Positions 48,293 to 57,584 are shown, numbered from the stretch's first letter. The stretch is 64,000 nt of DNA from Actinocrinis sp035653575 (GCF_035653575.1 NZ_DASRBQ010000027.1:27287-91286); one strand, 5' to 3'. Translations and numbers: made by a program. Notes: generated by a model from the sequence alone, not told the origin.

Positions 48293-50062
48293 TCAGCCGG
48301 TGGTGCCGGTGACCGCGGTGCCGGTCTTGGTCACGTGGTAGGTCACCAGGGCGCCGCTCCAGAAGTGGAAGGTGAGCGTGACGCGCGCACCGTCGGTGAG
48401 GGAGTTGAAGAACGCGGGCGTCAGGGCGATCGCGTTGTTCGGGTAGTCGGGCGCGAAGGCGGTGGTGAACTGCTGGTAGGAGGTCCAGCTGGCAGGCCCG
48501 GCGTTGCTACCGTCGTCGTACTTGGCCTCCATGGTCGCCAGCACGTCCCCGTTGAACTGGGTCGGAATCTCGAAGGCGCTGGTGGTGCCGGTGGCGGCGG
48601 CGAGCACCGGGGTGTCGTTGCTGATCACGTGGATCTGCCACGCCACACCCTTGGAGAAGCGGACGTCCAGGGTCGCGTCGACGCCGTATGCTCGGTCGCC
48701 GACGAGCGAGCTGAGCGTGGCGGCGGTGAGGGTGAGCTGGTCGCCGGAGACGGCGTAGTCCCGGCCCTTGCGCAGCTCCTCGCCGTTCACCTGCAGTGAG
48801 CGGAACTCGGTGCCGTTCAGGTTCAGGGCGACGGTCTGGGCGGCGATCGGAGCGGACTTCGGCACGAAGAGCAGGTCGGAGGCCGCCGTGCCGGAGCGGG
48901 TGCGCCAGGCTGACTTGATCTGGTCGATCAGCGTGGGGACGCGCCATTGCAGGGTGTTGCGATTGAGGTAGTTGCCCGCGTCCCACAGCGCGGTGGTGAC
49001 GTGGTTGATCCGCGCCTCGTAGCCGAGCAACTCAAAGTACTTCAACGCCTCGCCGGGCTCGACGATGTTGTTCGGGTTGGTGTAGTCGGGGTAGTTCAGC
49101 AGGCCGTATTCGCCCATGTAGACGGGGATGCCCTTGGCGATGAACGTGTTGTACAGCCTGCCGAAGGTGTCGAGCAGGTCCTGCTGCGTCTGCGCGTTGA
49201 ACGTGGTGAATCCGGCGATGTTCACGCTGAACGGCCAGAAGCTGTAGTAGTGCACGCTGGCGACCAGGTTCGGGTCCTTGAGCGCGGCCATCTCGGCGGA
49301 CAGGTTGTCCATCAACGTCTGATCCGGCGTGTCGCCCAAGGTGGGCAGCACCAGCAGGCGGGTCGCGTTCCGGCTGCCCGACTGGCGCACGATGTTGACG
49401 AACGAGCTGTTGAGCTCGTCCATGAACTGCGCCTTCTGGGCGTCGGTGGCGTTGTTGAACTGCGGTTCGTTGACGCTCTCGAGCAGCAGCTTGCGCGGCT
49501 CGCCCTTGAACTCGGCGGCGATCTGCGTCCACAGCGCGTCGAAGCGGGCCAGGACGTTGTCGTGGTCCGTGGTCATGTTGGAGATCCACTCCCACGAGTC
49601 GTGATGCACGTTGATCACGACGTACAGCCCGTCGGAGAGCGCCCAGTCGGCCACCTGCTTCACTCGGGCCAGAAAGGCCGGATCGATCGTGTAGGGGGCC
49701 GTGGCCGAGCTGTGACTATCCCAGGTCACCGGGAGTCGAACGCTGCGGAAGCCCTGCGCGCGGTAGGTGTCGAACAGCGCCTTGGTGATCGGCGGATTGC
49801 CCCACGAGGTCTCGTCTGGGATGGCGTCCAGGGTGTTGCCGATGTTCGTGCTGGGCTGCATCGCGGCCACGGCGTCCATCGCAGCGTTCGAAGGCGCGGG
49901 CAGGACCGGACCGTCGGTGGCGGCAGTGGTCGCAGCGGCCGCTGCGTGAGAGACGGCGGGCATCGCCGGAAGCAGCGCGATCGTCAGGGCGAGCGCCGTG
50001 AACCGCGCGGCGTGTCGCGAGGATCGGCGTTCGCGGGGGAGGAACCGTGCGAGACTCGTCAT
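48293..50062 (-). CDS. Secreted GH5 endoglucanase with X2 and CBM46-like modules
   Basis: A 589-residue exported glycoside hydrolase. A signal peptide ends near AVSHAAAA (about 41). The GH5 barrel (65-420) has ESVNEPQF with acid/base E199 and VYMGEYG with nucleophile E318. An X2/Ig-like module (TVALNLNGTEFRSLQVNGEELRKGRDYAV...) and a C-terminal module with VTLTFHFWSGALVTYHV follow. GH5-X2-CBM46 is the layout of enzymes that cut xyloglucan or mixed-linkage beta-glucan, with the last two modules helping to form the cleft. It diverges from a LacI regulator with a CGAAACTTTCG-like box between them. Confidence 0.9.
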   Translation of the reverse strand: MTSLARFLPRERRSSRHAARFTALALTIALLPAMPAVSHAAAAATTAATDGPVLPAPSNAAMDAVAAMQPSTNIGNTLDAIPDETSWGNPPITKALFDTYRAQGFRSVRLPVTWDSHSSATAPYTIDPAFLARVKQVADWALSDGLYVVINVHHDSWEWISNMTTDHDNVLARFDALWTQIAAEFKGEPRKLLLESVNEPQFNNATDAQKAQFMDELNSSFVNIVRQSGSRNATRLLVLPTLGDTPDQTLMDNLSAEMAALKDPNLVASVHYYSFWPFSVNIAGFTTFNAQTQQDLLDTFGRLYNTFIAKGIPVYMGEYGLLNYPDYTNPNNIVEPGEALKYFELLGYEARINHVTTALWDAGNYLNRNTLQWRVPTLIDQIKSAWRTRSGTAASDLLFVPKSAPIAAQTVALNLNGTEFRSLQVNGEELRKGRDYAVSGDQLTLTAATLSSLVGDRAYGVDATLDVRFSKGVAWQIHVISNDTPVLAAATGTTSAFEIPTQFNGDVLATMEAKYDDGSNAGPASWTSYQQFTTAFAPDYPNNAIALTPAFFNSLTDGARVTLTFHFWSGALVTYHVTKTGTAVTGTTG

Positions 50063-50090
50063 CGAGCGCACCTTCCAAGACAGTGGTGGT

Positions 50091-50101
50091 GGGAAACTTT
50101 C
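50091..50101. promoter_or_regulatory. LacI-type operator box GGGAAACTTTC
   Basis: GAAACTTTC at 50093-50101, followed by G, lies 31 bases before the GH5 start and 64 bases before the LacI-family start. It nearly matches the CGAAACTTTCG box described upstream of Streptomyces xylanase genes. Confidence 0.55.
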
Positions 50102-50164
50102 GCTCGGCGCGCGGGAGAACGTAACATCGAACGCAATCGAATACCACCGGCCCGGGAGGCGATC

Positions 50165-51217
50165 TTGGCGCAGCACGGACCTGACGACGCGGCCGACCGG
50201 GGGCGGGAGAACGTTCCCGGCGACTCCTCGCGGCCGGTGACGATCGCGTACATCGCGGAGTCGGCCGGGGTCTCGGTGCCGACCGTCTCGAAGGTGCTCA
50301 ACGGCAAGTCAGGGGTCTCCGCCGAGAAGCGTGCGCTGATCGAGGAGCTGATCAACCGGCACGGGTACCGCAAGCCGTCCGGATCGAACCGCAGCAACGT
50401 CGTCGAGCTCGTATTCCGCGAGCTGGAGAGCATGTGGGCGGTGGAGATCATCCGCGGGGTGGAGCGGGCGGCGCGAAAGCACCGGGTCGGGGTGATGGTC
50501 TCCGAATTCGGGCTGCACGATTCCGCTCCGGGCTGGGACGACACGGTCTCGCGGCGGCCGAAGTGCGTGCTGTCGGTGGCGCAGCTCTCGGCGGCTGAGC
50601 GCGCGGAGCTGACCGCGAAGGGCATCCCGTTCGTCGTCTTCGATCCGACCACCGAACTGCCGGACGACGTGCCGTTCGTCGGCGCCACCAACTGGTCCGG
50701 CGGCCGGGCGGCGGCCAGGCACCTGATCGAGCTGGGCCACCGGCGCATCGCGATGATCGCGGGGCCGGAACACGTGCTGTTCTGCGCGGCGCGGCTCGAC
50801 GGCTACCGTTCGGCGCTCGCGGCCGCCGGCCTGCCGTCCGAATCACGGTTCGTCGTACACGCGGACCTGACTCGCGAGGGCGGCTGCTCGGCGGCGCGGA
50901 CGCTGCTGGCCCTGCCGGAGCGCCCGACGGCGATCTTCGCGTCGAACGACCTGCAAGCGGTCGGGGCCTATCAGGCGGCTCGCGACGCCGGGCTGCGCAT
51001 CCCCGAGGATCTCAGCGTGGTCGGGTTCGACGACCTGCCGGTAGTCGCGTGGGCCGACCCGCCACTGACGACCGTGCACCAGCCGCTGACCGAGATGGCG
51101 GTGGCCGCGACCGAGCTGGCGCTGACGCTCGGCCGGGGTGAGCAGGCGCCGCAGATCGGGCTGGAGATCGCCACGACCCTGACCGTGCGGTCGAGCACGG
51201 CGCCGCCGAAGCACTGA
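50165..51217 (+). CDS. LacI-family regulator of the adjacent glucanase
   Basis: A 350-residue LacI regulator. The HTH is VTIAYIAESAGVSVPTVSKVLNGKSGVSAEKRALIEELINRHGY, preceded by a 24-residue tail. The sugar-binding core has ATNWSGGRAAARHLIELGHRRIAMIAG and AIFASNDLQAVGAYQAARDAGLRIPEDLSVVGFDD. The ligand is probably an oligosaccharide released by the GH5 enzyme. TTG 50165 is chosen because GGGAGG stands five bases before it and no nearer ATG or GTG gives the same fit. Confidence 0.88.
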   Translation: MAQHGPDDAADRGRENVPGDSSRPVTIAYIAESAGVSVPTVSKVLNGKSGVSAEKRALIEELINRHGYRKPSGSNRSNVVELVFRELESMWAVEIIRGVERAARKHRVGVMVSEFGLHDSAPGWDDTVSRRPKCVLSVAQLSAAERAELTAKGIPFVVFDPTTELPDDVPFVGATNWSGGRAAARHLIELGHRRIAMIAGPEHVLFCAARLDGYRSALAAAGLPSESRFVVHADLTREGGCSAARTLLALPERPTAIFASNDLQAVGAYQAARDAGLRIPEDLSVVGFDDLPVVAWADPPLTTVHQPLTEMAVAATELALTLGRGEQAPQIGLEIATTLTVRSSTAPPKH

Positions 51218-51220
51218 CTC

Positions 51221-51256
51221 AGCGGGCGCCCGCGCGAAACTTTCTCGAAGCCCGCT
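51221..51256. terminator. Hairpin with embedded GAAACTTTC box
   Basis: AGCGGGC (51221-51227) pairs with GCCCGCT (51250-51256), between the convergent LacI and lutC genes. The loop holds CGAAACTTTC (51235-51244), a second copy of the LacI-type box. It probably serves as a terminator and possibly also as an auxiliary operator. Confidence 0.4.
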
Positions 51257-51267
51257 TGATCATCGCC

Positions 51268-51918
51268 TCAGTCTCCGTTGACGATGATGGCGTCGAGGTG
51301 GCGGGGTCCGTGGACGCCTTCGACGCGGCTCAGTTCGATGTCGCTGGTGGCGGAGGGTCCTGAGATCCAGGTTTGGGGGCGGGTGGGGTTAAGGCGGGGC
51401 AGGGCGTGGGGGAGGGAGGCGACGATCTGGTGGGTGTGGATGACGCACAGGTGGTGGTCGGGGATGAGGGTGAGGGCTCGGCGGCCTTGGGTGGGTCCGG
51501 TGTCCAGGATCAGGGTGCCGGTTTCGGCGATGGCCAGGCAGGCGCCGGTCAGGACGGCGTCGATCTGGTCCAGGGTGGTGGGGGGTAGGGGTGGGGTGTC
51601 GGGGGTGATGCGCAGGGTGGGGGGCAGCGCGGTCAGCCAGCTGTCGGGGAGGTCGGCGGGGATGGCGAGGCTGGTGGCGCCGCGCGCGGTGAGCAGGTGG
51701 GCGATGGTGGCGGGTAGCTGGGTGGGGGTGGTGTGGTGGACGTGGGCGCGGTAGTCGGTCAGGTTGCCGGCCAGCAGCTCGACCAGGGTGTGCGGGTCCT
51801 GGGGGGTGTGGGTGGTGAGGTAGTGGCGCGGGACGGGGGCGTCCTGGGGTTGTTCGTCGCCGGGTACGTCGTGCAGCGCGGTGCGGATGCGCTGGAGGAT
51901 CTCCTCGCGGGCGTTCAC
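51268..51918 (-). CDS. lutC: Lactate utilization protein C
   Basis: A 216-residue protein of the LutC/YkgG (LUD) family. NAREEILQRIRTAL opens it, IDAVLTGACLAIAETGTLILDTG is the conserved substrate-domain core, and LIPDHHLCVIHTHQIVASL and TWISGPSATSDIELSRVEGVHGPR end it. LutA, B and C form an iron-sulfur enzyme that oxidises L-lactate to pyruvate. GTG 51918 overlaps the lutB stop (GTGA), with GGAGGG in front. The coding strand is unusually rich in C (CCC, ACC, CAC codons) compared with the rha genes. It is the last gene of the rha-lut operon. Confidence 0.92.
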   Translation of the reverse strand: MNAREEILQRIRTALHDVPGDEQPQDAPVPRHYLTTHTPQDPHTLVELLAGNLTDYRAHVHHTTPTQLPATIAHLLTARGATSLAIPADLPDSWLTALPPTLRITPDTPPLPPTTLDQIDAVLTGACLAIAETGTLILDTGPTQGRRALTLIPDHHLCVIHTHQIVASLPHALPRLNPTRPQTWISGPSATSDIELSRVEGVHGPRHLDAIIVNGD

Positions 51919-53399
51919 GCGCCCTCCTGCTGTTGCCGGGTGTCGTGCCGGGGTGTCGGGGTGGTTGTGTCCCGCGGGGCCGGTGGGGTGTGGTTCTTGG
52001 CCCACCAGTCGCGGAAGGTTTGCTCGGGCGCGCGGGGTAGGGCGCGGGTGGCGCTCCAGGCGGCGGCGGGTCCGGGCAGGCGTGTGGGGTGCAGGCGGCG
52101 GGTGCGGGCGGTCAGGCGGGCGGCGGCGGCGAAGGGTTTGGGGCGCAGCATCAGCCAGCGGGTGGCGCGCATCGCGGCGCGTTCGGCGCGGTGTCCGGGT
52201 CGGGTGGTGGCTTGGGCGCGTAGGTGGATGAGGACTTGGGGGATGTCGATGGCGACGGGGCAGGCCTGGTAGCAGGCGCCGCACAGGCTGGAGGCATACG
52301 GCAGGGAGGCGTCCAGGGCGCTGGTCAGGCCGCGTAGTTGGGGGGTGAGGATGGCGCCGATGGGGCCGGGGTAGGCCGAGCCGTAGGCGTGTCCGCCGGC
52401 GCGTTCGTACACGGGGCACACGTTCAGGCAGGCCGAGCAGCGGATGCAGCGCAGCGCTTGGCGGCCGATCGGGTCGGCCAGGGCGTGGGTGCGGCCGTTG
52501 TCCAGCAGGATCAGGTGGAAGGCTTGGGGGCCGTCGCCGTGGGTGGTGCCGGTGATGAAGCTGGTGTAGGGGTTCATGCGTTCGGCGGTGGAGGAGCGCG
52601 GCAGCAGTTGGCTGAACACTTCCAGATCCCGCCAGGTGGGGATGAGTTTCTCGATGCCGACGATCGCGATCAGGGTGTGGGGCAGGGTCAGGCACATGCG
52701 GCCGTTGCCTTCGGATTCGAAGATGGCCAGGGTGCCGGTCTCGGCGATCAGGAAGTTGGCGCCGCAGACGGCGACCTGGGCGCGCAGGAACTTCTCGCGC
52801 AGGTGCACCCGCGCGGCCTCGGCCAGGGCGGCGGGATCGTCGGTCAAATCCTGCGGGGCCGGGCGCCCCCAGGCGCCCATCTGCTCGCGGAAGATCTGAC
52901 GGATCTCGGTGCGGTTGCGGTGGATGGCGGGCACCAGCAGGTGGGAGGGGCGGTCGCCGCCTAGTTGCACGATCAGTTCGGCCAGGTCGGTCTCGTAGGC
53001 GGTGATGCCCGCGGCGGCGAGGGCTTCGTTCAGGCCGATTTCCTGGGTGGCCATGGATTTGATCTTGACGACCTCGCGCTGCCCGGTGGCGTGGATCAGG
53101 TCGGCGGCGATCCGGTTGGCCTGCTCGCCGTCGCGGGCCCAGTGCACGATCCCGCCGGCGGCGGTGACCTGCTGTTCGGCTTGCAGCAGGTAGTGATCCA
53201 GGTGGCGCAGGGTGCGGTCTTTGATCGCGGCGCCGGCCGCGCGCAGCGCCTCCCAGTCCGCCAGCTCCCCGACCGCCTGCTCCCGCTTGTGCCGGATGGT
53301 GTGGGTCGCGCGGGCCAGGTTCGCCCGCAACACCGCATCCCGCGTCGAGGCCCGCGCCGCCACCGGAAACGCCGGCATACCCACGAACGTACCGCTCAT
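51915..53399 (-). CDS. lutB: Lactate utilization iron-sulfur protein B
   Basis: A 494-residue protein. The N-terminal LUD domain (VKIKSMATQEIGLNEALAAAGITAYETDLAELIVQLGGDRPSHLLVPAIHRNR; ANFLIAETGTLAIFESEGNGR) is followed by a two-cluster ferredoxin domain with CIRCSACLNVCPVYE and CGACYQACPVAID. It probably carries electrons from lactate in the LutABC complex. ATG 53399 overlaps the lutA stop (ATGA), so the longer frame to 53504 is rejected. The C-terminal half shares the C-rich coding bias of lutC, whereas the N-terminal half is closer to its neighbours. Confidence 0.93.
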   Translation of the reverse strand: MSGTFVGMPAFPVAARASTRDAVLRANLARATHTIRHKREQAVGELADWEALRAAGAAIKDRTLRHLDHYLLQAEQQVTAAGGIVHWARDGEQANRIAADLIHATGQREVVKIKSMATQEIGLNEALAAAGITAYETDLAELIVQLGGDRPSHLLVPAIHRNRTEIRQIFREQMGAWGRPAPQDLTDDPAALAEAARVHLREKFLRAQVAVCGANFLIAETGTLAIFESEGNGRMCLTLPHTLIAIVGIEKLIPTWRDLEVFSQLLPRSSTAERMNPYTSFITGTTHGDGPQAFHLILLDNGRTHALADPIGRQALRCIRCSACLNVCPVYERAGGHAYGSAYPGPIGAILTPQLRGLTSALDASLPYASSLCGACYQACPVAIDIPQVLIHLRAQATTRPGHRAERAAMRATRWLMLRPKPFAAAARLTARTRRLHPTRLPGPAAAWSATRALPRAPEQTFRDWWAKNHTPPAPRDTTTPTPRHDTRQQQEGA

Positions 53400-54115
53400 C
53401 GCCCCGATCCAGATCTCGTGCTGCTGGCCAGGATCTCGGCCAGGTGAATGGTTGTCAGCTGCTCGCCTACGCGCCGCGCGAGGCCGCCCAAGTGCATCAG
53501 GCACGAGTTGTCCACCGCGGTGAGGAACTGCGCCCCGGCTTCCACCGCGTGAGCGAGCTTGTCCCGGCCCATGGCCGTCGAGACGTCAGGGTTCTTCACC
53601 GCGAAGGTCCCGCCGAAACCGCAGCACTCGTCCGCTCCGGGTAACTCGGCGAGTTCCAGCCCTTCCACCGCGCGCAGCAGCCGCAGCGGCCGCTCGCCGA
53701 GGCCGAGCAGCCGACTCGAATGGCAGGTCGGGTGGTAGACCACGCGGTGCGGGAAGTAGGCGCCGACGTCCTCGACGCGCAGCACGTCGGTCAGGAACGC
53801 GGTCAGCTCGTAGACCGGAGGCGTTCCGCCGACCGCCGACGGGGCCAGCTCGGGATGGATGTGCTCGGCGAACGCCGCGCACGAACCTGAGGGCGCGACC
53901 ACGGCGTCGTATCCCGCGAAGTCGCGGGCGAACTTCTCCGCCAGCGGCCGCGCCTCATCCGGATAACCGGTGTTGTAGTGCATCTGACCGCAGCAGGTCT
54001 GCGCCGCCGGGAACTCCACCTCAACGCCGAGGCGTTCGAGCAGCGTTACCGTCGCGATCCCGGCCTGCGGGAACGCCAGGTCGTTGACGCAGGTGACGAA
54101 CAGGGCTACCCGCAT
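53396..54115 (-). CDS. lutA: Lactate utilization protein A
   Basis: A 239-residue protein with two CCG-type cysteine-rich domains: FPAAQTCCGQMHYNTGY in the first and VVYHPTCHSSRLLGLGERP with ADECCGFGGTFAVKNPDVS in the second. These domains are shared with GlpC, HdrB and GlcF and bind a non-cubane iron-sulfur cluster. ATG 54115 overlaps the rhaB stop by 10 bases, so lactate oxidation is expressed with rhamnose breakdown. Confidence 0.93.
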   Translation of the reverse strand: MRVALFVTCVNDLAFPQAGIATVTLLERLGVEVEFPAAQTCCGQMHYNTGYPDEARPLAEKFARDFAGYDAVVAPSGSCAAFAEHIHPELAPSAVGGTPPVYELTAFLTDVLRVEDVGAYFPHRVVYHPTCHSSRLLGLGERPLRLLRAVEGLELAELPGADECCGFGGTFAVKNPDVSTAMGRDKLAHAVEAGAQFLTAVDNSCLMHLGGLARRVGEQLTTIHLAEILASSTRSGSGR

Positions 54116-55506
54116 GAGGGCTCGAATCGGCGCACCGGCTGCGTGCGGGCCACCAGCGCGCGCAAATCCGCGAGGTCACCCGCGATCGCTCCCGCCGCCC
54201 GCGCCTGTATCAGCAGGTTGCCGATCGCGGCGGCCTCCACCGGACCGGCCAACACCGGCAGCCCGACCGCGTCCGCCGTCAACTGGCAGAGCAGCTCGTT
54301 AAGCGCACCGCCGCCGACGATGTGCACGGCGTCGATGCGCCTCCCGGACAGCTCGGCCGCTTCGATCAACGACGTGCGGTACGCCTCGGCCAGCGAGTCG
54401 AGGATGCAGCGCACGATCTCCGCGTGGTCGCGCGGAACCGGCTGCTCAGAGCGCTGACAGGCGGCGACGATGCGCTCCGGCATGCCGCCGGGGGCGAGGA
54501 ACACCGGGTCGCTCGCATCGACCAGGCTTCGGCGCGCGGGAACCTGCGCGGCCGCGCCGAGAAGCGCGGGCAGATCGCCCTCGCGCCCCCACTCACGCAG
54601 GCACTCCTGCAAGAGCCACAACCCCATGACGTTACGCAGGTAGCGCACCGTGCCGTCGACGCCGATCTCGTTGGTGAAGTTCGCGGCGCGCGACGCCTCG
54701 GTGCGGATCGGCGCGCTCAGCTCGACACCCACCAGCGACCACGTGCCGGAGGAGATGTAGCCGAAGCTCTCGCCGTCGGCGGGCACGGCGGCGACCGCCG
54801 AGGCGGTGTCGTGCGAGCCGACCGTGAACACGGGCGCTGCGAAATCCCGCGCCACACCGGCCGGTTCGCCCGGGCCACGCAACGGCGCGAACAGGTCGGA
54901 ATCGAGGTGGAGCGCTTCGAAGATCTCGCGGGACCAGCAGCGCGCGTCGGTGTCGAACAGCCCGGTCGTCGACGCGTTGGTGACCTCGGTCCCGGCGACG
55001 CCGGTCAGCCTCCAGGACAGCAGATCCGGGATCAACAGGATGCGCGCGGCTGTCTTGAGTTCCGCGTTCTGCTGCGTCGCGTAGAGCTGGTGAATGGTGT
55101 TGAACGGTTGGTTCTGAATCCCGGTCAGCTCGTACAGCCGTTGCGCCGATATCAGCTTGAAGACCTGCTCGGGCACACCATCCGTGCGCGCGTCCCGGTA
55201 GTGGACCGGATCGTCGATCAAGTGGCCGTCCGCGTCGAGCAGGCCGTAGTCCACGGCCCACGAATCGATCCCGATCCCGTCGACCGGCCCGGCGAGCCGC
55301 AGACCCTCGCGCGCCCCGGCCTCGAGCGCCGCGAAGTCCCAGCGCAGCGCCTCACGGACGAACCGCGGCTCGTTGCGGAAGCGATGCACCTCCACCACGT
55401 CGAGCCGACCCGGTCCCACCACGCCCCGGATCACCCGTCCGCTGGAGGCGCCGAGGTCGATCGCGGCGAAAGCCTTCGCGCCGTCGCCGTCGGTGCTCTG
55501 GCTCAT
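54106..55506 (-). CDS. rhaB: Rhamnulokinase
   Basis: A 466-residue FGGY-family kinase. AIDLGASSGRVIRGVVG is the phosphate-1 loop, GIDSWAVDYGLLDADG and YRDARTDG are sugar-kinase motifs specific to rhamnulokinases, GSHDTASAVAAVP and YISSGTWSLVGVE form the phosphate-2 region, and IHIVGGG-like HIVGGGALNELLCQLTAD binds adenosine. It phosphorylates L-rhamnulose at C1 using ATP. ATG 55506 overlaps the rhaD stop (ATGA). Confidence 0.95.
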   Translation of the reverse strand: MSQSTDGDGAKAFAAIDLGASSGRVIRGVVGPGRLDVVEVHRFRNEPRFVREALRWDFAALEAGAREGLRLAGPVDGIGIDSWAVDYGLLDADGHLIDDPVHYRDARTDGVPEQVFKLISAQRLYELTGIQNQPFNTIHQLYATQQNAELKTAARILLIPDLLSWRLTGVAGTEVTNASTTGLFDTDARCWSREIFEALHLDSDLFAPLRGPGEPAGVARDFAAPVFTVGSHDTASAVAAVPADGESFGYISSGTWSLVGVELSAPIRTEASRAANFTNEIGVDGTVRYLRNVMGLWLLQECLREWGREGDLPALLGAAAQVPARRSLVDASDPVFLAPGGMPERIVAACQRSEQPVPRDHAEIVRCILDSLAEAYRTSLIEAAELSGRRIDAVHIVGGGALNELLCQLTADAVGLPVLAGPVEAAAIGNLLIQARAAGAIAGDLADLRALVARTQPVRRFEPSCG

Positions 55507-57584
55507 CGCAGGAAGGCGGCGGCGACGCCGGCGTCGACGGGGACGTGCAGCCCGGTCGTGTGGCTCAGATCGCCACCGATCAGGGCGAAGACGGCGTTGG
55601 CCACGTGCTCGGGCAGCACCTCGCGCTTGAGCAGGGTGCGCTGGGCGTAATACTCGCCGAGCTTCTCCTCTGGCACGCCGTAGACCGCGGCTCGCTTCGC
55701 GCCCCAGCCGCCCGCGAAGATCCCTGAGCCGCGCACCACGCCGTCCGGGTTGACGCCGTTGACGCGGATGCCGTGCTCGCCGAGCTCGGCAGCCAGCAGC
55801 CTGACTTGGTGCGCCTGGTCGGCCTTGGTGGCCGAGTAGGCGATGTTGTTCGGCCCGGCGAACACCGCGTTCTTGGACGCGATGTACACGATGTCGCCGC
55901 CGAGCCCCTGACCGACCATGACGCGCGCGGCCTCGCGGGAGACGAGGAAGGAGCCGCGCGCCATGATGTCGTGCTGCAGGTCCCAGTCGCCGGCGGTGGT
56001 CTCCAGCAGCGGCTTGGAGATCGAGATGCCCGCGTTGTTCACGACCAGGTCGACGCCGCCGAAGGCGAGGGCCGCGGCCTGGAACGCGGCGGCGATCTGC
56101 TGCTCGTCGGTGACGTCCGCGGGCACCGCGACGGCCTTGTCGCGCCCGCCCAGCTCCTCGGCGACCGCTGCGGCGCTCTGCGCGTTGACGTCCGCGACGA
56201 CGACGCACGCGCCCTCAGCCGACAGCCGGTGCGCGATCGCCTTGCCGATCCCGCTGCCCGCGCCGGTAACCAGCGCGATGCGGCCGGCCAGCGGCTTGGG
56301 CTTCGGCATCCGCTGCAGCTTGGCCTCCTCCAGGGCCCAGTACTCGATCCGGAACTTCTCCGACTCCGGGATCGGGGCATAGGCGGACACGGATTCGGCG
56401 CCGCGCATCACGTTGATCGCGTTGACGTAGAACTCGCCGGCCACCCGCGCGGTCTGCCTGTCCTTGCCGAAGGAGAACATGCCGACGCCGGGCACCAGCA
56501 CGATCGCCGGATCCGCGCCGCGCATCGCCGGGCTGTCCGGCGCCGCGTGCCGTGCGTAATAGGCGGCGTAATCCTCGCGGTAGGCGGCGTGCAACTCCTT
56601 CAGCCGCGCGATCGCCTCCTCGAGCGGGGCGGTGGCGGGCAGGTCGAGCACGAGCGGCCGGACCTTGGTACGCAGGAAGTGGTCCGGGCACGAGGTGCCG
56701 AGCGCGGCCAGGCGCGGATGCTCGGCGCGCGCGAGGAAGTCGAGCACCACCTCGCTGTCGGTGTAGTGGCCGACCTGCCGGTGATCGCTCGAAGCCAGGC
56801 CCCTGATGACCGGTGCGAGCGCGGCGGCGCGCTCGTGGCGCTCGGGCTCGGGCAGCGGTTCGAAGCCCGTGCTGGTCGGGCCGAAGGGTTCGGGCTTGCC
56901 GTGCTCGTCCAGGAAGCGCTGCGCGGTGTGGATGATGTGCAGCGAGTTGGCCTCGCACTGCTCGCTGGTCTCGCCCCAGGCGGTGATGCCGTGCCCGCCG
57001 AGGACGCAGCCGATCGCGTCCGGGTTCTCCCGCTTGATCGCGGCGATGTCCAGGCCGAGCTGGAAGCCGGGGCGCCGCCAGGGCACCCACACGACAGTCT
57101 CGCCGAAGCACTGCGCGGTCAGCTTCTCGCCATCGGCGGCGGTCGCCAGCGCGATCCCGGAATCAGGGTGCAGATGGTCCACGTGCGGGGCGTCCACGAG
57201 GGCGTGCATCGCGGTGTCGATCGACGGAGCCGCGCCGCCCTTGCCGTGCAGGCAGTAGTCGAACGCCGCGACCATCTCGTCCTCGTGCTCTACGCCCGGA
57301 TAGACGTCGACGAGCGCGCGCACCCGGTCCAGCCGCAGCACCGCCAGTCCCGCCTTCGTCAGGGTGCCCAGGTCTCCGCCGGAGCCCTTGACCCACAGCA
57401 GCTCGGTGTCGGCACCGGTCACCGGGTCGGTCGCGGTGCCCTTCGCCGACGCGTTGCCGCCGGCGTAGTTCGTGTTGCGCGGATCAGAACCCAGACGGTT
57501 GGAGCGCTCCAGCAGCTCCTGGACGACGTGCGCGCCAGTGTTCGAGTTCTTCGTTGCGCTTGGGCCCTGCGCTGCCTCGCTCAT
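55503..57584 (-). CDS. rhaD: Bifunctional rhamnulose-1-phosphate aldolase/lactaldehyde dehydrogenase
   Basis: A 693-residue fusion. The N-terminal class II aldolase domain (about 20-410) has LWVKGSGGDLGTL, the zinc-site HVDHLHPDSGIAL and CVLGGHGITAWGE. The C-terminal SDR domain (about 430-693) has IALVTGAGSGIGKAIAHRL, VVNNAGISIS and YSATKAD. The aldolase cuts L-rhamnulose-1-phosphate into dihydroxyacetone phosphate and L-lactaldehyde, and the SDR oxidises lactaldehyde to L-lactate with NAD+. ATG 57584 with GGGGAG upstream overlaps the rhaI stop (ATGA), so the GTG nine bases earlier is less likely. Confidence 0.95.
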   Translation of the reverse strand: MSEAAQGPSATKNSNTGAHVVQELLERSNRLGSDPRNTNYAGGNASAKGTATDPVTGADTELLWVKGSGGDLGTLTKAGLAVLRLDRVRALVDVYPGVEHEDEMVAAFDYCLHGKGGAAPSIDTAMHALVDAPHVDHLHPDSGIALATAADGEKLTAQCFGETVVWVPWRRPGFQLGLDIAAIKRENPDAIGCVLGGHGITAWGETSEQCEANSLHIIHTAQRFLDEHGKPEPFGPTSTGFEPLPEPERHERAAALAPVIRGLASSDHRQVGHYTDSEVVLDFLARAEHPRLAALGTSCPDHFLRTKVRPLVLDLPATAPLEEAIARLKELHAAYREDYAAYYARHAAPDSPAMRGADPAIVLVPGVGMFSFGKDRQTARVAGEFYVNAINVMRGAESVSAYAPIPESEKFRIEYWALEEAKLQRMPKPKPLAGRIALVTGAGSGIGKAIAHRLSAEGACVVVADVNAQSAAAVAEELGGRDKAVAVPADVTDEQQIAAAFQAAALAFGGVDLVVNNAGISISKPLLETTAGDWDLQHDIMARGSFLVSREAARVMVGQGLGGDIVYIASKNAVFAGPNNIAYSATKADQAHQVRLLAAELGEHGIRVNGVNPDGVVRGSGIFAGGWGAKRAAVYGVPEEKLGEYYAQRTLLKREVLPEHVANAVFALIGGDLSHTTGLHVPVDAGVAAAFLR

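Noticed and set aside
48947..50164. Upstream extension of the LacI gene into the GH5 region on the plus strand
   Set aside because: The frame is open only because it is antisense to the GH5 gene. The HTH begins about 24 residues after TTG 50165, which has a strong ribosome binding site.
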